Positions 1 to 5,251 are shown, counted from the stretch's first letter. The stretch is DNA of 5,251 nucleotides from Syntrophobacterales bacterium (GCA_031285215.1 JAITWQ010000094.1:1-5251), one strand, 5' to 3'. Numbers and translations: made by a program. Notes: generated by a model from the sequence alone, not told the origin.

Positions 1-588
1 CCATTTGCCGGAAAGTGGGGCGGCTGGATGGTGGGCGCTTTTAACGGGGCCGGATATACTACTGAAGAAGGCAACGGCAATAAGGCCGTATCCGGTCTGG
101 TCTATTTCCGCCCCACCCCCATGGTGCCGATTCTTAAAGGGCTGCAATTTGCCTATACGGGAACTTACGGAAAAAGTAACAATAAATTCACGGCTCTGGG
201 AGATATTACCGATAATCCCGACTGGCGGATGAATGTGGTTCAGGCTTCGCTGCAACACGCTTATTTCACCGTTATGGGTCAATACTACTGGGGCAAGGCA
301 ACCCGCAACTCTGCCCATGAGGCAAAGAATGAAGGCTATCTGGCGTCGGCTTTCATGCGTATTCCTTCCCTGGAGAAAATGAGGGTCTTTGCCAAATATT
401 ATCACGTTGACCTGTATAAAGGCTTAGCCAGCAACATCGAACATGATACTTATGTTACCGGTCTCTCCTACGATGTGACCAGCGAGTTCATGCCCTTTGC
501 CGCCTTTGAAAGAAGGGAGTACAGAACAAACCTGGCCGCACATCTGGATTACAATAAGTATCAGGTTGGTTTCCAGTTTAGATTCTGA
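1..588 (+). CDS. Outer-membrane porin-like beta-barrel protein, C-terminal part (5' end outside window)
   Basis: The reading frame is open from the first base and ends at TGA 586-588, giving 195 visible residues; the start codon lies upstream of the window. The protein alternates polar and aromatic/hydrophobic residues in short strands separated by glycine- or charge-rich turns, as in transmembrane beta-barrels. It ends in QVGFQFRF, with the C-terminal phenylalanine and alternating aromatics of the outer-membrane insertion signal recognised by the BAM complex. Aromatic residues (YF, WGKA, YYW) recur at likely strand edges. This supports an outer-membrane channel in the porin class. The substrate cannot be read from the sequence. 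Its position 102 bases upstream of a molybdate transporter operon makes oxyanion passage possible, but that is inference. Internal ATGs such as the one at 28 are not real starts, because the barrel sequence continues upstream of them. Confidence 0.75.
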   Translation, partial: PFAGKWGGWMVGAFNGAGYTTEEGNGNKAVSGLVYFRPTPMVPILKGLQFAYTGTYGKSNNKFTALGDITDNPDWRMNVVQASLQHAYFTVMGQYYWGKATRNSAHEAKNEGYLASAFMRIPSLEKMRVFAKYYHVDLYKGLASNIEHDTYVTGLSYDVTSEFMPFAAFERREYRTNLAAHLDYNKYQVGFQFRF

Positions 589-591
589 TTG

Positions 592-624
592 CACGGGCAG
601 GATATTTTCATGGGACAGCCCGTG
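592..624 (+). other. Hairpin between porin gene and modA
   Basis: CACGGGC at 592-598 is perfectly complementary to GCCCGTG at 618-624, giving a 7-bp GC-rich stem with a 19-base loop, starting four bases after the porin stop. No run of T follows (the next bases are ATTTGCCG), so it is a poor intrinsic terminator. It may protect the 3' end of the porin mRNA, attenuate read-through into modA, or be fortuitous. Confidence 0.35.
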
Positions 625-690
625 ATTTGCCGATTCGGAGGCGTAGTTCATCTGAAAGAAAAATTTTTGATTTGACAGACAAGGTGAAAG

Positions 691-1455
691 ATGAAGAAAA
701 TTGCACTATTACTTGCCGTACTGTTTACAGCGCTGACTTTGCCCGGATGTGAACAGAAAGTGGAGAATTCACGGGAAATCACTGTTGCAGCGGCGGCTGA
801 TTTGATCAATGCTTTTACAGAAGCCGGCAAGGACTTTGAAAAGGCCGGCGGCTGCAAGGTTGTTTTTTCTTTCGGTTCTACAGGTATGCTTGCCGAACAA
901 ATAGCGAACGGCGCTCCATTTGATGTTTTTGCCGCCGCAAATGAAATTGTTATCAGCGATCTTGACAAGGGAGGACATATTGTATCGGATACGATAAAAC
1001 TCTATGCTTTGGGGCGGATCGGTGTGGCCACGCTCAAAAACGCAAATATCAGGGCAGAAACCATTACTGACCTTTTACAGCCGGAAATAAAGAAGATTGC
1101 CATCGCCAATCCCGATCACGCGCCCTACGGTCTTGCCGCGAAACAGGCGCTCATATCGGCAGGTGCGTGGAATAAGCTGGAACCGAAACTTGTTTTTGGG
1201 AAAAACATATCGGAAACGCTTCAGTTTGTGACTACGGGCAATGCCGATGCAGGCATAATAGCCCTTTCCCTCAATGATTCCAACACATTGAACTTTCACC
1301 TGATTGATGCCGGTCTCCACAAACCTTTGAGACAGGCGATGGCCGTGATTAAAAGAACTAAAAATGAAGAACAGGCAAGAAAATTCGTGGCGTTTATAAA
1401 CAGCGCGGAAGGAAAAACCATAATGAGCAAATATGGTTTTGTTGCACCGGAGTAG
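691..1455 (+). CDS. modA: ModA, molybdate ABC transporter substrate-binding lipoprotein
   Basis: This 254-residue protein is the binding component of a high-affinity molybdate (possibly tungstate) importer; it captures the oxyanion outside the inner membrane and delivers it to ModB. The N-terminus is a lipoprotein signal: MKK, a hydrophobic core, then the lipobox LPGC with Cys20 as the lipid anchor. Family landmarks follow in order: VAAAADLINAF (32-42), FGSTG (61-65) continuing into LAEQIANGAPFDVFAAA (67-83), HAPYGLAAKQAL (144-155) and TGNADAGIIALS (183-194). These are the usual ligand-loop segments of ModA-type periplasmic binding proteins (PBP type 2 fold). The start is set by an AAGGTG ribosome site at 681-686. 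The stop is one base before the modB ATG, so the genes are co-transcribed. Asp37 stands where E. coli ModA has a ligand serine. Molybdate and tungstate specificity cannot be separated from sequence. Confidence 0.93.
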   Translation: MKKIALLLAVLFTALTLPGCEQKVENSREITVAAAADLINAFTEAGKDFEKAGGCKVVFSFGSTGMLAEQIANGAPFDVFAAANEIVISDLDKGGHIVSDTIKLYALGRIGVATLKNANIRAETITDLLQPEIKKIAIANPDHAPYGLAAKQALISAGAWNKLEPKLVFGKNISETLQFVTTGNADAGIIALSLNDSNTLNFHLIDAGLHKPLRQAMAVIKRTKNEEQARKFVAFINSAEGKTIMSKYGFVAPE

Positions 1456-1456
1456 T

Positions 1457-2134
1457 ATGGAAGGTATCAACCTTTTTCCTCTTTATTTGTCTTTTCGCGT
1501 GGCACTTACCGCAACGTTGTTTTCCCTTCTTATAGGATTGCCGGCAGCGTATTTTCTTAGCCGCAAAAGGGGCAAAGTGGTTGATCTCCTTGATACTTTT
1601 ACCAATCTTCCCATCGTGCTGCCTCCAACAGTTTTAGGATATTATCTGCTGGTGCTGCTTGGACGGCAGTCGTCCATCGGTAAATTTCTGGAAGACAATT
1701 TTGACATAATGATTGTGTTCACGCCGACAGGGGCTGTGATCGCCGCCGCTGTAGTTTCCATACCATATATGATAAAATCGTCCAAGACTGCCTTTCATGA
1801 GGTAAGCGAAGATTATCTCAATGCCGCCCGCCTGTTGGGACGCGGCGAATTAAACATATTCTGCACGATAGTTGTCCCTATCGCCTGGAGAGGAGTAGCG
1901 GCCGGGCTTACCTTATCTTTTGTCAGGGCCCTTGGTGATTTCGGCACAACGCTCATGGTTTCAGGAAGCATACCGAACAAGACAATGACCATGCCCATCG
2001 CCATTTATGATGCTTTACAGGCCGGAGACAAGGGTATGGCAAATATTCTGGTGTTAATCATGACGACCATTGCCGTTGTCGTATTGTTTACGATAAACAG
2101 CCTTGAGCGGAAAATGAAAAAAGAGGTAAAATAG
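1457..2134 (+). CDS. modB: ModB, molybdate ABC transporter permease
   Basis: This is the inner-membrane channel subunit of the importer, working as a dimer with ModC on the cytoplasmic side. I place the start at ATG 1457, not at the in-frame ATG 1433, which lies inside modA. Codon 1457 has GGAG at 1449-1452 at correct distance and gives 225 residues, the usual ModB length. About five hydrophobic segments are visible (roughly residues 10-33, 51-68, 91-106, 134-155, 196-214). Diagnostic stretches are LPIVLPPTVLGYYLL (51-65), the cytoplasmic EAA-type coupling loop with Ala123-Ala124, Gly128 and Pro141, and RALGDFGTTLMVSG (157-170) followed by IPNKTMTMPIAIY (172-184), which is typical of ModB rather than of sulfate CysT/CysW. 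The C-terminus is lysine-rich and cytosolic. Its stop overlaps the modC start by one base. Confidence 0.94.
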   Translation: MEGINLFPLYLSFRVALTATLFSLLIGLPAAYFLSRKRGKVVDLLDTFTNLPIVLPPTVLGYYLLVLLGRQSSIGKFLEDNFDIMIVFTPTGAVIAAAVVSIPYMIKSSKTAFHEVSEDYLNAARLLGRGELNIFCTIVVPIAWRGVAAGLTLSFVRALGDFGTTLMVSGSIPNKTMTMPIAIYDALQAGDKGMANILVLIMTTIAVVVLFTINSLERKMKKEVK

Positions 2135-3186
2135 TGCTGGAAGCCTCTTTTACGAAATCATTGGGTGATTTTACCCTCAAATCGAGCTTTAAGGTCGAAA
2201 AGGGCGTTATGGCAATCCTCGGTTCCTCCGGCTGCGGCAAAAGCATGACCCTTAAATGCATCGCGGGATTATTTAAACCGGACGGCGGTGAAATCCATCT
2301 TAATGGACGCACGCTCTTTTCATCAGACAAGCGTGTCAATGTCTTACCCCGGAACCGAAACATAGGATATGTATTCCAGAACAGCGCCTTATTTCCCCAT
2401 ATGACAGTGCGGAAAAATATTGCCTATGCCGCAAAAGGGCTAAGGAGTCAAAATATTTCCGAAATAATTGAAAAAATGCAGTTATCAGGTCTTGAAAATC
2501 ACTATCCCTATCAATTATCAGGCGGCCAGCAGCAGAGGGCCGCCTTAGCAAGGACACTGATCCGCGAACCGGAACTTTTGATGCTGGACGAACCTTTTTC
2601 CGCTCTGGATAATCATTTGAAACACCTGCTGGAATTAGAACTTCTGTCAATTATCCGCAGCAATTACAACGGCATCGTCCTTCTTGTGACCCATAATATT
2701 GAGGAAGCCTACAGGCTTTCCGACAATATCATGGTCATGGACAAGGGACTTAATTTACAGGTAAGCCCGAAAAACGAGCTTATCAGCAAACCTGCAAATG
2801 TGGCCGCAGCAAGGATTACAGGCTGCAAAAATTTTGTTGACGTTGAAATTACGGGCGAAACAGAGAATTATCATATTCTCCGTTCCGGCAGCTTATGTAT
2901 GCAAGCGGTAAAAACAGGCGCTGCCCCTGACAGACGGATGATCGCCGGGATAAGGGCGCACCATATAATCCTTTTTCCACCAGAAGATATTAGAGAAAAC
3001 GTGTATAATGGTACCGTTCTGGAGAAAATTGAAGGCGTGTTTTCTGTCACTTTGATTTTAGATTGCTGCGGAAAAACATTAAGAGCGGAGGCGGATAAAT
3101 CCCATATGCCGCGTCTGGCATCATGTGACGGCAGCACGATTAAAGTCCATATCCCGCCTCAATATATATTTTTGATGGAAGGCTGA
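2134..3186 (+). CDS. modC: ModC, molybdate ABC transporter ATP-binding protein
   Basis: This ATPase powers molybdate import through ModB. It starts with GTG at 2134, sharing its G with the modB TAG stop; GAGG at 2123-2126 is the ribosome site. The 350 residues show all ABC motifs: Walker A GSSGCGKS (30-37), Q-loop Gln82 in VFQNSALFPHMTV (80-92), signature LSGGQQQR (128-135), Walker B LLMLDE (148-153), D-loop SALD (156-159) and switch His187. The segment from about 286 to 350 (beginning NVYNGTV and ending PPQYIFLM) fits a single C-terminal TOBE/Mop-like oxyanion-sensing region, preceded by the usual IAGIRAHHI stretch. In related transporters this domain binds molybdate and can inhibit uptake (trans-inhibition); whether it does here is not shown. 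All catalytic residues are present and the length is normal for ModC. Confidence 0.94.
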   Translation: MLEASFTKSLGDFTLKSSFKVEKGVMAILGSSGCGKSMTLKCIAGLFKPDGGEIHLNGRTLFSSDKRVNVLPRNRNIGYVFQNSALFPHMTVRKNIAYAAKGLRSQNISEIIEKMQLSGLENHYPYQLSGGQQQRAALARTLIREPELLMLDEPFSALDNHLKHLLELELLSIIRSNYNGIVLLVTHNIEEAYRLSDNIMVMDKGLNLQVSPKNELISKPANVAAARITGCKNFVDVEITGETENYHILRSGSLCMQAVKTGAAPDRRMIAGIRAHHIILFPPEDIRENVYNGTVLEKIEGVFSVTLILDCCGKTLRAEADKSHMPRLASCDGSTIKVHIPPQYIFLMEG

Positions 3187-3293
3187 AGAAATATCATGTT
3201 AAAAAAGGCAGGAAGTTTTTTTCAGCGGTTTAACAATAGGCACATTGGGCGGCGCGGCGTTCATCAGGTTTCTCGCAACCACGTATTTTTTAC

Positions 3294-3302
3294 AAAGGAG
3301 GT
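3294..3302 (+). promoter_or_regulatory. Strong ribosome-binding site fixing the DUF169 gene start
   Basis: AAAGGAGGT matches the anti-Shine-Dalgarno sequence almost perfectly and lies five to six bases before ATG 3307. It decides against the upstream in-frame ATG at 3196, which has only a weak purine stretch before it and would add 37 residues with no family resemblance. The site is much stronger than those of the mod genes, so this gene may be translated well independently of the operon. Confidence 0.85.
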
Positions 3303-3306
3303 TTTC

Positions 3307-4149
3307 ATGGACACCATAATATCAAAAACCACACGGCTTATGGAACTTCTGGGGCACGAAGAGATGCCCTTTGGCGTGTACTACAGCGACGTCAAACCTC
3401 AAGATGGTTTTGGCCCCAAACCCGGTGAAATCTTCAGCCGCGAACGGGAAACTGCCGGACAGATTAACTGGGGACAAGCCTTCTCCAATTTTTCCTGCAT
3501 TATGAAAAACATTTGGCTGGCCCGTAAGAAGCGCAGGGCCGCATGGATCAGCCACGAGGAATGCGGTTGTATGGGCGGCGGCTTTTACTCTGGTGTTTAC
3601 GGTCCCTACCTGGAAATGAACATATTCTATGTTTCCACCGGCGTACCCGGCACACCCATTGAAGGAGAACACTACCTGCCTACGCCTGAGAGTATGCGCC
3701 ATTTCATGGACGACGCGGCTCCGCCCGCGGCCACGGGAAAGTACTGCATCATTAAACCTCTGGATCAATTCGGCCCCGGCGAAACTCCGTTGGTGATTAC
3801 CTTTTTCGCCAGGCCAGAAGTCCTTAATGGGCTTCATTCCCTGGCCTGCTTCTCCGCCGGAAACCACTTGGCCGTTGTTACACCCTTCAGCGCCGCTTGC
3901 GGCAGTATCATCGCATGGCCTCTGGTCTATCAGCAGCGAGGTGAGGAACGCGCCGTTCTTGGTGGTTTTGACCTCTCCGCCCGCAAGTTTCTGAAAACCG
4001 ATGAACTTACCTTTTCCGCCCCCCTGCCGCTGTACCGCAAAATGCTTGAAACCATGGAAGACTCGGCTCTTACCCGTCATACTTGGAAAAGTGTAGGGAA
4101 AAAAGTACGGAAAAGCATGAGCGCCTGGGGCGAAAAATCGGAAGATTAA
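3307..4149 (+). CDS. DUF169 family protein (COG2043-like), cysteine-containing, function unknown
   Basis: This 280-residue soluble protein has no signal peptide or membrane segment. It resembles the DUF169 family: an N-terminal MELLGHEEMPFGVYY region (12-26), a central NFSCIMKNIWLARKKRRAAW block (61-80) followed by HEECGCMGGG (83-92), VITFFARPEVLNGL (163-176), and a C-terminal stretch ACFSAGNHLAVVTPFSAACG (180-199). Six cysteines (64, 86, 88, 147, 181, 198) include a CxC pair and cluster in the best-conserved-looking blocks, suggesting a metal or iron-sulfur site; that is inference. The family has no established function that I can name with confidence. The gene follows modC by 120 bases with no clear terminator between, so it may be read with the mod operon. 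Its codons look richer in G and C at third positions than those of modA-modC, which may point to a separate history. Confidence 0.78.
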   Translation: MDTIISKTTRLMELLGHEEMPFGVYYSDVKPQDGFGPKPGEIFSRERETAGQINWGQAFSNFSCIMKNIWLARKKRRAAWISHEECGCMGGGFYSGVYGPYLEMNIFYVSTGVPGTPIEGEHYLPTPESMRHFMDDAAPPAATGKYCIIKPLDQFGPGETPLVITFFARPEVLNGLHSLACFSAGNHLAVVTPFSAACGSIIAWPLVYQQRGEERAVLGGFDLSARKFLKTDELTFSAPLPLYRKMLETMEDSALTRHTWKSVGKKVRKSMSAWGEKSED

Positions 4150-4217
4150 AATTCGATTCTTCTTGGAAATGACGAAATATGGTTGATGGTTTTTCTCGCT
4201 TGAAGCTTCTCTCTTAA

Positions 4218-4318
4218 ACTTGGTTTTTTGGGCAACGGCGCGGCGTTAGCAGCTGCCGCGCCGCAATCTTCGCGGATTGCTTATCCAAGTGGATGAATAG
4301 TATCCGTGGGCTGGATAC
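4218..4318. other. Cluster of stems: possible structured RNA or folded DNA site
   Basis: Four perfect stems lie within about 100 bases. An outer stem pairs ACTTGG (4218-4223) with CCAAGT (4285-4290). Inside it sit a 9-bp GC stem, CGGCGCGGC (4236-4244) with GCCGCGCCG (4255-4263), and a 6-bp stem, GCAATC (4263-4268) with GATTGC (4275-4280). The two inner stems share base 4263, so one loses a pair if both form. Together they would make a three-way junction. A fourth hairpin pairs GTATCC (4300-4305) with GGATAC (4313-4318). No run of T follows any stem, so this is not a simple terminator. It does not match an RNA family I can name. The strand is undetermined; it could act as an mRNA 3' end, a small RNA or a recombination/repeat element. 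Confidence 0.35.
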
Positions 4319-4421
4319 ATATTGTCCACATATTTCCCCCGCACCGGTTTTTCCGTAATCACAGCTGACCAATATTCTTTGGGAAATAATTCCTCTTCCA
4401 AAATTCAAACATTTTAATATG

Positions 4422-4451
4422 CTGTTTTTATTGAACAATAAATAAAAACAG
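4422..4451. promoter_or_regulatory. Perfect 11-bp inverted repeat, candidate activator site
   Basis: CTGTTTTTATT (4422-4432) is the exact reverse complement of AATAAAAACAG (4441-4451), with an 8-base spacer. The stem is AT-rich and has no following run of T, so a protein-binding palindrome is more likely than a terminator. Its centre is about 79 bases upstream of the transcription start predicted from the sigma-54 element, within the range where bacterial enhancer-binding proteins bind. The regulator itself is not in the window. Confidence 0.45.
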
Positions 4452-4489
4452 AGATCAGCATTGCCGTTTTGCAAGAGTACAACTTCAAT

Positions 4490-4505
4490 TGGCATGGTCA
4501 TTGCC
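4490..4505 (+). promoter_or_regulatory. Sigma-54 (RpoN) -24/-12 promoter of the ZraP-like gene
   Basis: TGGCATGGTCATTGCC matches the sigma-54 consensus TGGCACG-N4-TTGCW with one mismatch in the -24 box (T for C at 4495) and C for W at the last base. The invariant GG (4491-4492) and GC (4503-4504) are separated by exactly ten bases. Transcription would start near 4515, giving a leader of about 50 bases that contains the ribosome site at 4552-4558. Sigma-54 promoters need an ATP-driven activator bound upstream; the palindrome at 4422-4451 is a candidate site. Confidence 0.7.
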
Positions 4506-4551
4506 TTAAGAGAGACAAAAGACATTAAGAAAAGAAAATTTATCAGATATG

Positions 4552-4558
4552 AAAGGAG
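4552..4558 (+). promoter_or_regulatory. Ribosome-binding site fixing the ZraP-like gene start
   Basis: AAAGGAG lies five bases before ATG 4564. The in-frame ATG at 4549 overlaps this site and would add five residues ahead of the signal peptide, so 4564 is the better start. Confidence 0.8.
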
Positions 4559-4563
4559 TAACA

Positions 4564-5052
4564 ATGAAAAGGAATTTAATGGTTTTGATGGGGTTTTTAC
4601 TGGCGTTATTAATTTCAACAAGCGCCTATGCTTTCGGCGAAGGCAGAGGACATGGCGGAAAAATGGACGGAAGGATGTTTATGCTGGAAGGATTTAAAAA
4701 GTTGAATCTGACGGCAGACCAGAAAGCAAAACTGGAAGCGCTAAAGGAAGAATGTAAAAAAGAAACCCTGCCCTTAAAAGAGCAAATGATGGCTAAGCGG
4801 ACAGAACTGCGGACGCTTTGGCTGGAAGACAATCCCAATGCCGAAAAGATCAAGGCTGCACAGAAAGAGATGAGTCTCCTCAGAGATCAGATGATGGATA
4901 AAATGACGACATTCCGTTTATTGGCTCACGCCCTTCTGACCCCTGAGCAGAAAGCGGAAGTCAAGAATTTCTGCCAGAAAAACTTTGACCGTGAAAAAGG
5001 TTCGTGGAAAGGCAAAGACAAAGGCAAGATGAAAGGAAAAGATAACAAATAA
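4564..5052 (+). CDS. Secreted Spy/CpxP/ZraP-like periplasmic protein
   Basis: This 162-residue protein is predicted to be exported: MKRN, a hydrophobic core, then a signal-peptidase site after AYA (residue 23). The mature part is charged and mostly helical, with the two LTxxQ motifs that define the Spy/CpxP family: LTADQ (49-53) and LTPEQ (125-129). Family members are periplasmic chaperones or metal-responsive proteins (Spy, CpxP, ZraP, CnrX-related) involved in envelope and heavy-metal stress. A short glycine-rich N-terminus with His30 and two cysteines (64 and 137) could take part in metal binding, though it is poorer in histidine than typical metal sensors. The tail (145-162) is a lysine/glycine series with repeated KGK units. 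The sigma-54 promoter upstream favours comparison with zraP over spy or cpxP. A strong terminator follows, so the gene is probably monocistronic. The family call is secure; the exact role and metal are not. Confidence 0.85.
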   Translation: MKRNLMVLMGFLLALLISTSAYAFGEGRGHGGKMDGRMFMLEGFKKLNLTADQKAKLEALKEECKKETLPLKEQMMAKRTELRTLWLEDNPNAEKIKAAQKEMSLLRDQMMDKMTTFRLLAHALLTPEQKAEVKNFCQKNFDREKGSWKGKDKGKMKGKDNK

Positions 5053-5082
5053 ACAAAAAATTTTCTCACCCTCCTCCTTCTG

Positions 5083-5127
5083 AACAGGCCATTCTGAAGA
5101 AAAGCAGAGTGGCCTGTTTGCTTATTC
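5083..5127 (+). terminator. Intrinsic terminator after the ZraP-like gene
   Basis: AACAGGCCA (5083-5091) pairs perfectly with TGGCCTGTT (5110-5118). The stem continues inward with TTCTG (5092-5096) against CAGAG (5105-5109), including one G-T wobble, making 14 pairs around an 8-base AAGAAAAG loop. A T-rich tract (TTGCTTATT from 5119) follows. This is the clearest terminator in the window and lies 30 bases after the stop codon. Confidence 0.85.
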
Positions 5128-5178
5128 TGCCGAGACAGCATCTCTGATGATGAAAATAAGTCAGGATCATAAAAGACC

Positions 5179-5206
5179 TTGATAGAATTGAATGTTGGTA
5201 TAAGAT
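5179..5206 (+). promoter_or_regulatory. Weak candidate sigma-70-type promoter near the window end
   Basis: TTGATA (5179-5184) and TAAGAT (5201-5206) are separated by 16 bases. An overlapping extended -10, TGGTATAAG, lies at 5196-5204. It follows the terminator and could serve a gene beginning near or beyond 5234, where an open frame starting MVLPHE runs off the window. Both elements are imperfect and the downstream gene is not visible. Confidence 0.22.
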
Positions 5207-5251
5207 AACCTCATTTCTTTTTACAGGATGACGATGGTCTTACCCCATGAA

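Larger units (their letters stand above)
4150..4563. other. Long intergenic region with structured DNA/RNA and a promoter
   Basis: I find no convincing gene in these 414 bases. An open frame on the minus strand (4214-4621) starts with TTG inside the next gene and resembles nothing. The first half contains several stems (4218-4318), and the second half contains a long palindrome (4422-4451) and a sigma-54-type promoter (4490-4505), each listed separately. A weaker imperfect dyad, TTTGG at 4378-4382 with CCAAA at 4398-4402, lies between them. No intrinsic terminator is evident directly after the DUF169 gene. Confidence 0.7.

Noticed and set aside
672..677. Perfect TTGACA hexamer upstream of modA, as a -35 box
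   Set aside because: Its -10 partner would fall at about 695-700, inside the modA coding sequence, so it cannot give a translatable modA message.
1433..1456. Upstream ATG 1433 as the modB start
   Set aside because: It overlaps the end of modA and lacks a ribosome site; ATG 1457 has GGAG at proper distance and gives the normal ModB length and N-terminus.
3198..3234. AT-rich dyad GTTAAA...TTTAAC after modC as a terminator
   Set aside because: The stem has almost no GC pairs and no T tract after it; the T run is within the loop region.
3322..4080. Long 252-codon open frame on the minus strand antisense to the DUF169 gene
   Set aside because: It lies wholly inside a recognised gene, has no clear ribosome site, and its protein resembles no family; the open frame is a by-product of the GC-rich codon pattern on the other strand.
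4228..4290. Integron attC recombination site
   Set aside because: The folded arms and a nearby GTTAG recall attC, but paired RYYYAAC and GTTRRRY core sites at the ends are missing and no integrase is visible.
4218..4318. Molybdenum-cofactor (Moco) riboswitch
   Set aside because: It lies downstream of the mod genes and ahead of a stress-protein gene, overlaps no mod or moa leader, and I do not recognise the conserved Moco motif sequences.
4214..4621. 135-codon minus-strand frame covering the intergenic region
   Set aside because: It would start with TTG inside the ZraP-like gene and runs back through the promoter, palindrome and stem cluster; its hydrophobic stretch comes from AT-rich non-coding sequence.
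5228..5251. Start of a further gene at the window edge (ATG 5228 or 5234)
   Set aside because: Only six to eight codons are visible and the ribosome site is weak, so no gene call is justified.

Overview
The window looks like chromosome from a Gram-negative, probably anaerobic bacterium. It has an outer-membrane beta-barrel ending in phenylalanine, a periplasmic chaperone of the Spy/CpxP/ZraP type, and a lipoprotein-type ModA. The mixture of a DUF169 (COG2043) protein, a molybdate ABC transporter and a sigma-54-type promoter would fit a deltaproteobacterium (Desulfobacterota). That placement is inference from style and content, not from a marker gene. All genes recognised are on the + strand.

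Layout. 1-588 is the C-terminal end of an outer-membrane porin-like barrel that begins outside the window. A 102-base gap with one hairpin follows. Then comes a tight modA-modB-modC operon (691-3186): modA and modB are separated by one base, and the modB stop overlaps the GTG start of modC by one base. It encodes a complete high-affinity molybdate (or tungstate) importer: lipid-anchored binding protein, permease and ATPase with a C-terminal TOBE-like region. After a 120-base gap, and behind a near-perfect Shine-Dalgarno sequence, lies a 280-residue cysteine-containing DUF169-family protein (3307-4149).

A 414-base non-coding stretch (4150-4563) follows and is the least ordinary part of the window. 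Its first half holds a cluster of stems, three of which could form a three-way junction (4218-4290), with a further hairpin at 4300-4318. Its second half holds a perfect 11-bp inverted repeat (4422-4451) and, about 40 bases downstream, a very good sigma-54 (-24/-12) promoter match (4490-4505). These precede a 162-residue secreted Spy/CpxP/ZraP-like protein (4564-5052), which is closed by a strong intrinsic terminator (5083-5127). The last ~120 bases hold at most a weak promoter for a gene beyond the window.

How the parts may work together. The mod genes import molybdate for molybdenum or tungsten enzymes. The porin may be the outer-membrane entry route, and the DUF169 protein may belong to the same metal or oxyanion context; both links rest on position only. 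The last gene is a separate transcription unit whose sigma-54 promoter plus upstream palindrome recalls the enterobacterial zraP arrangement, where a metal/envelope-stress two-component system drives a sigma-54 promoter.
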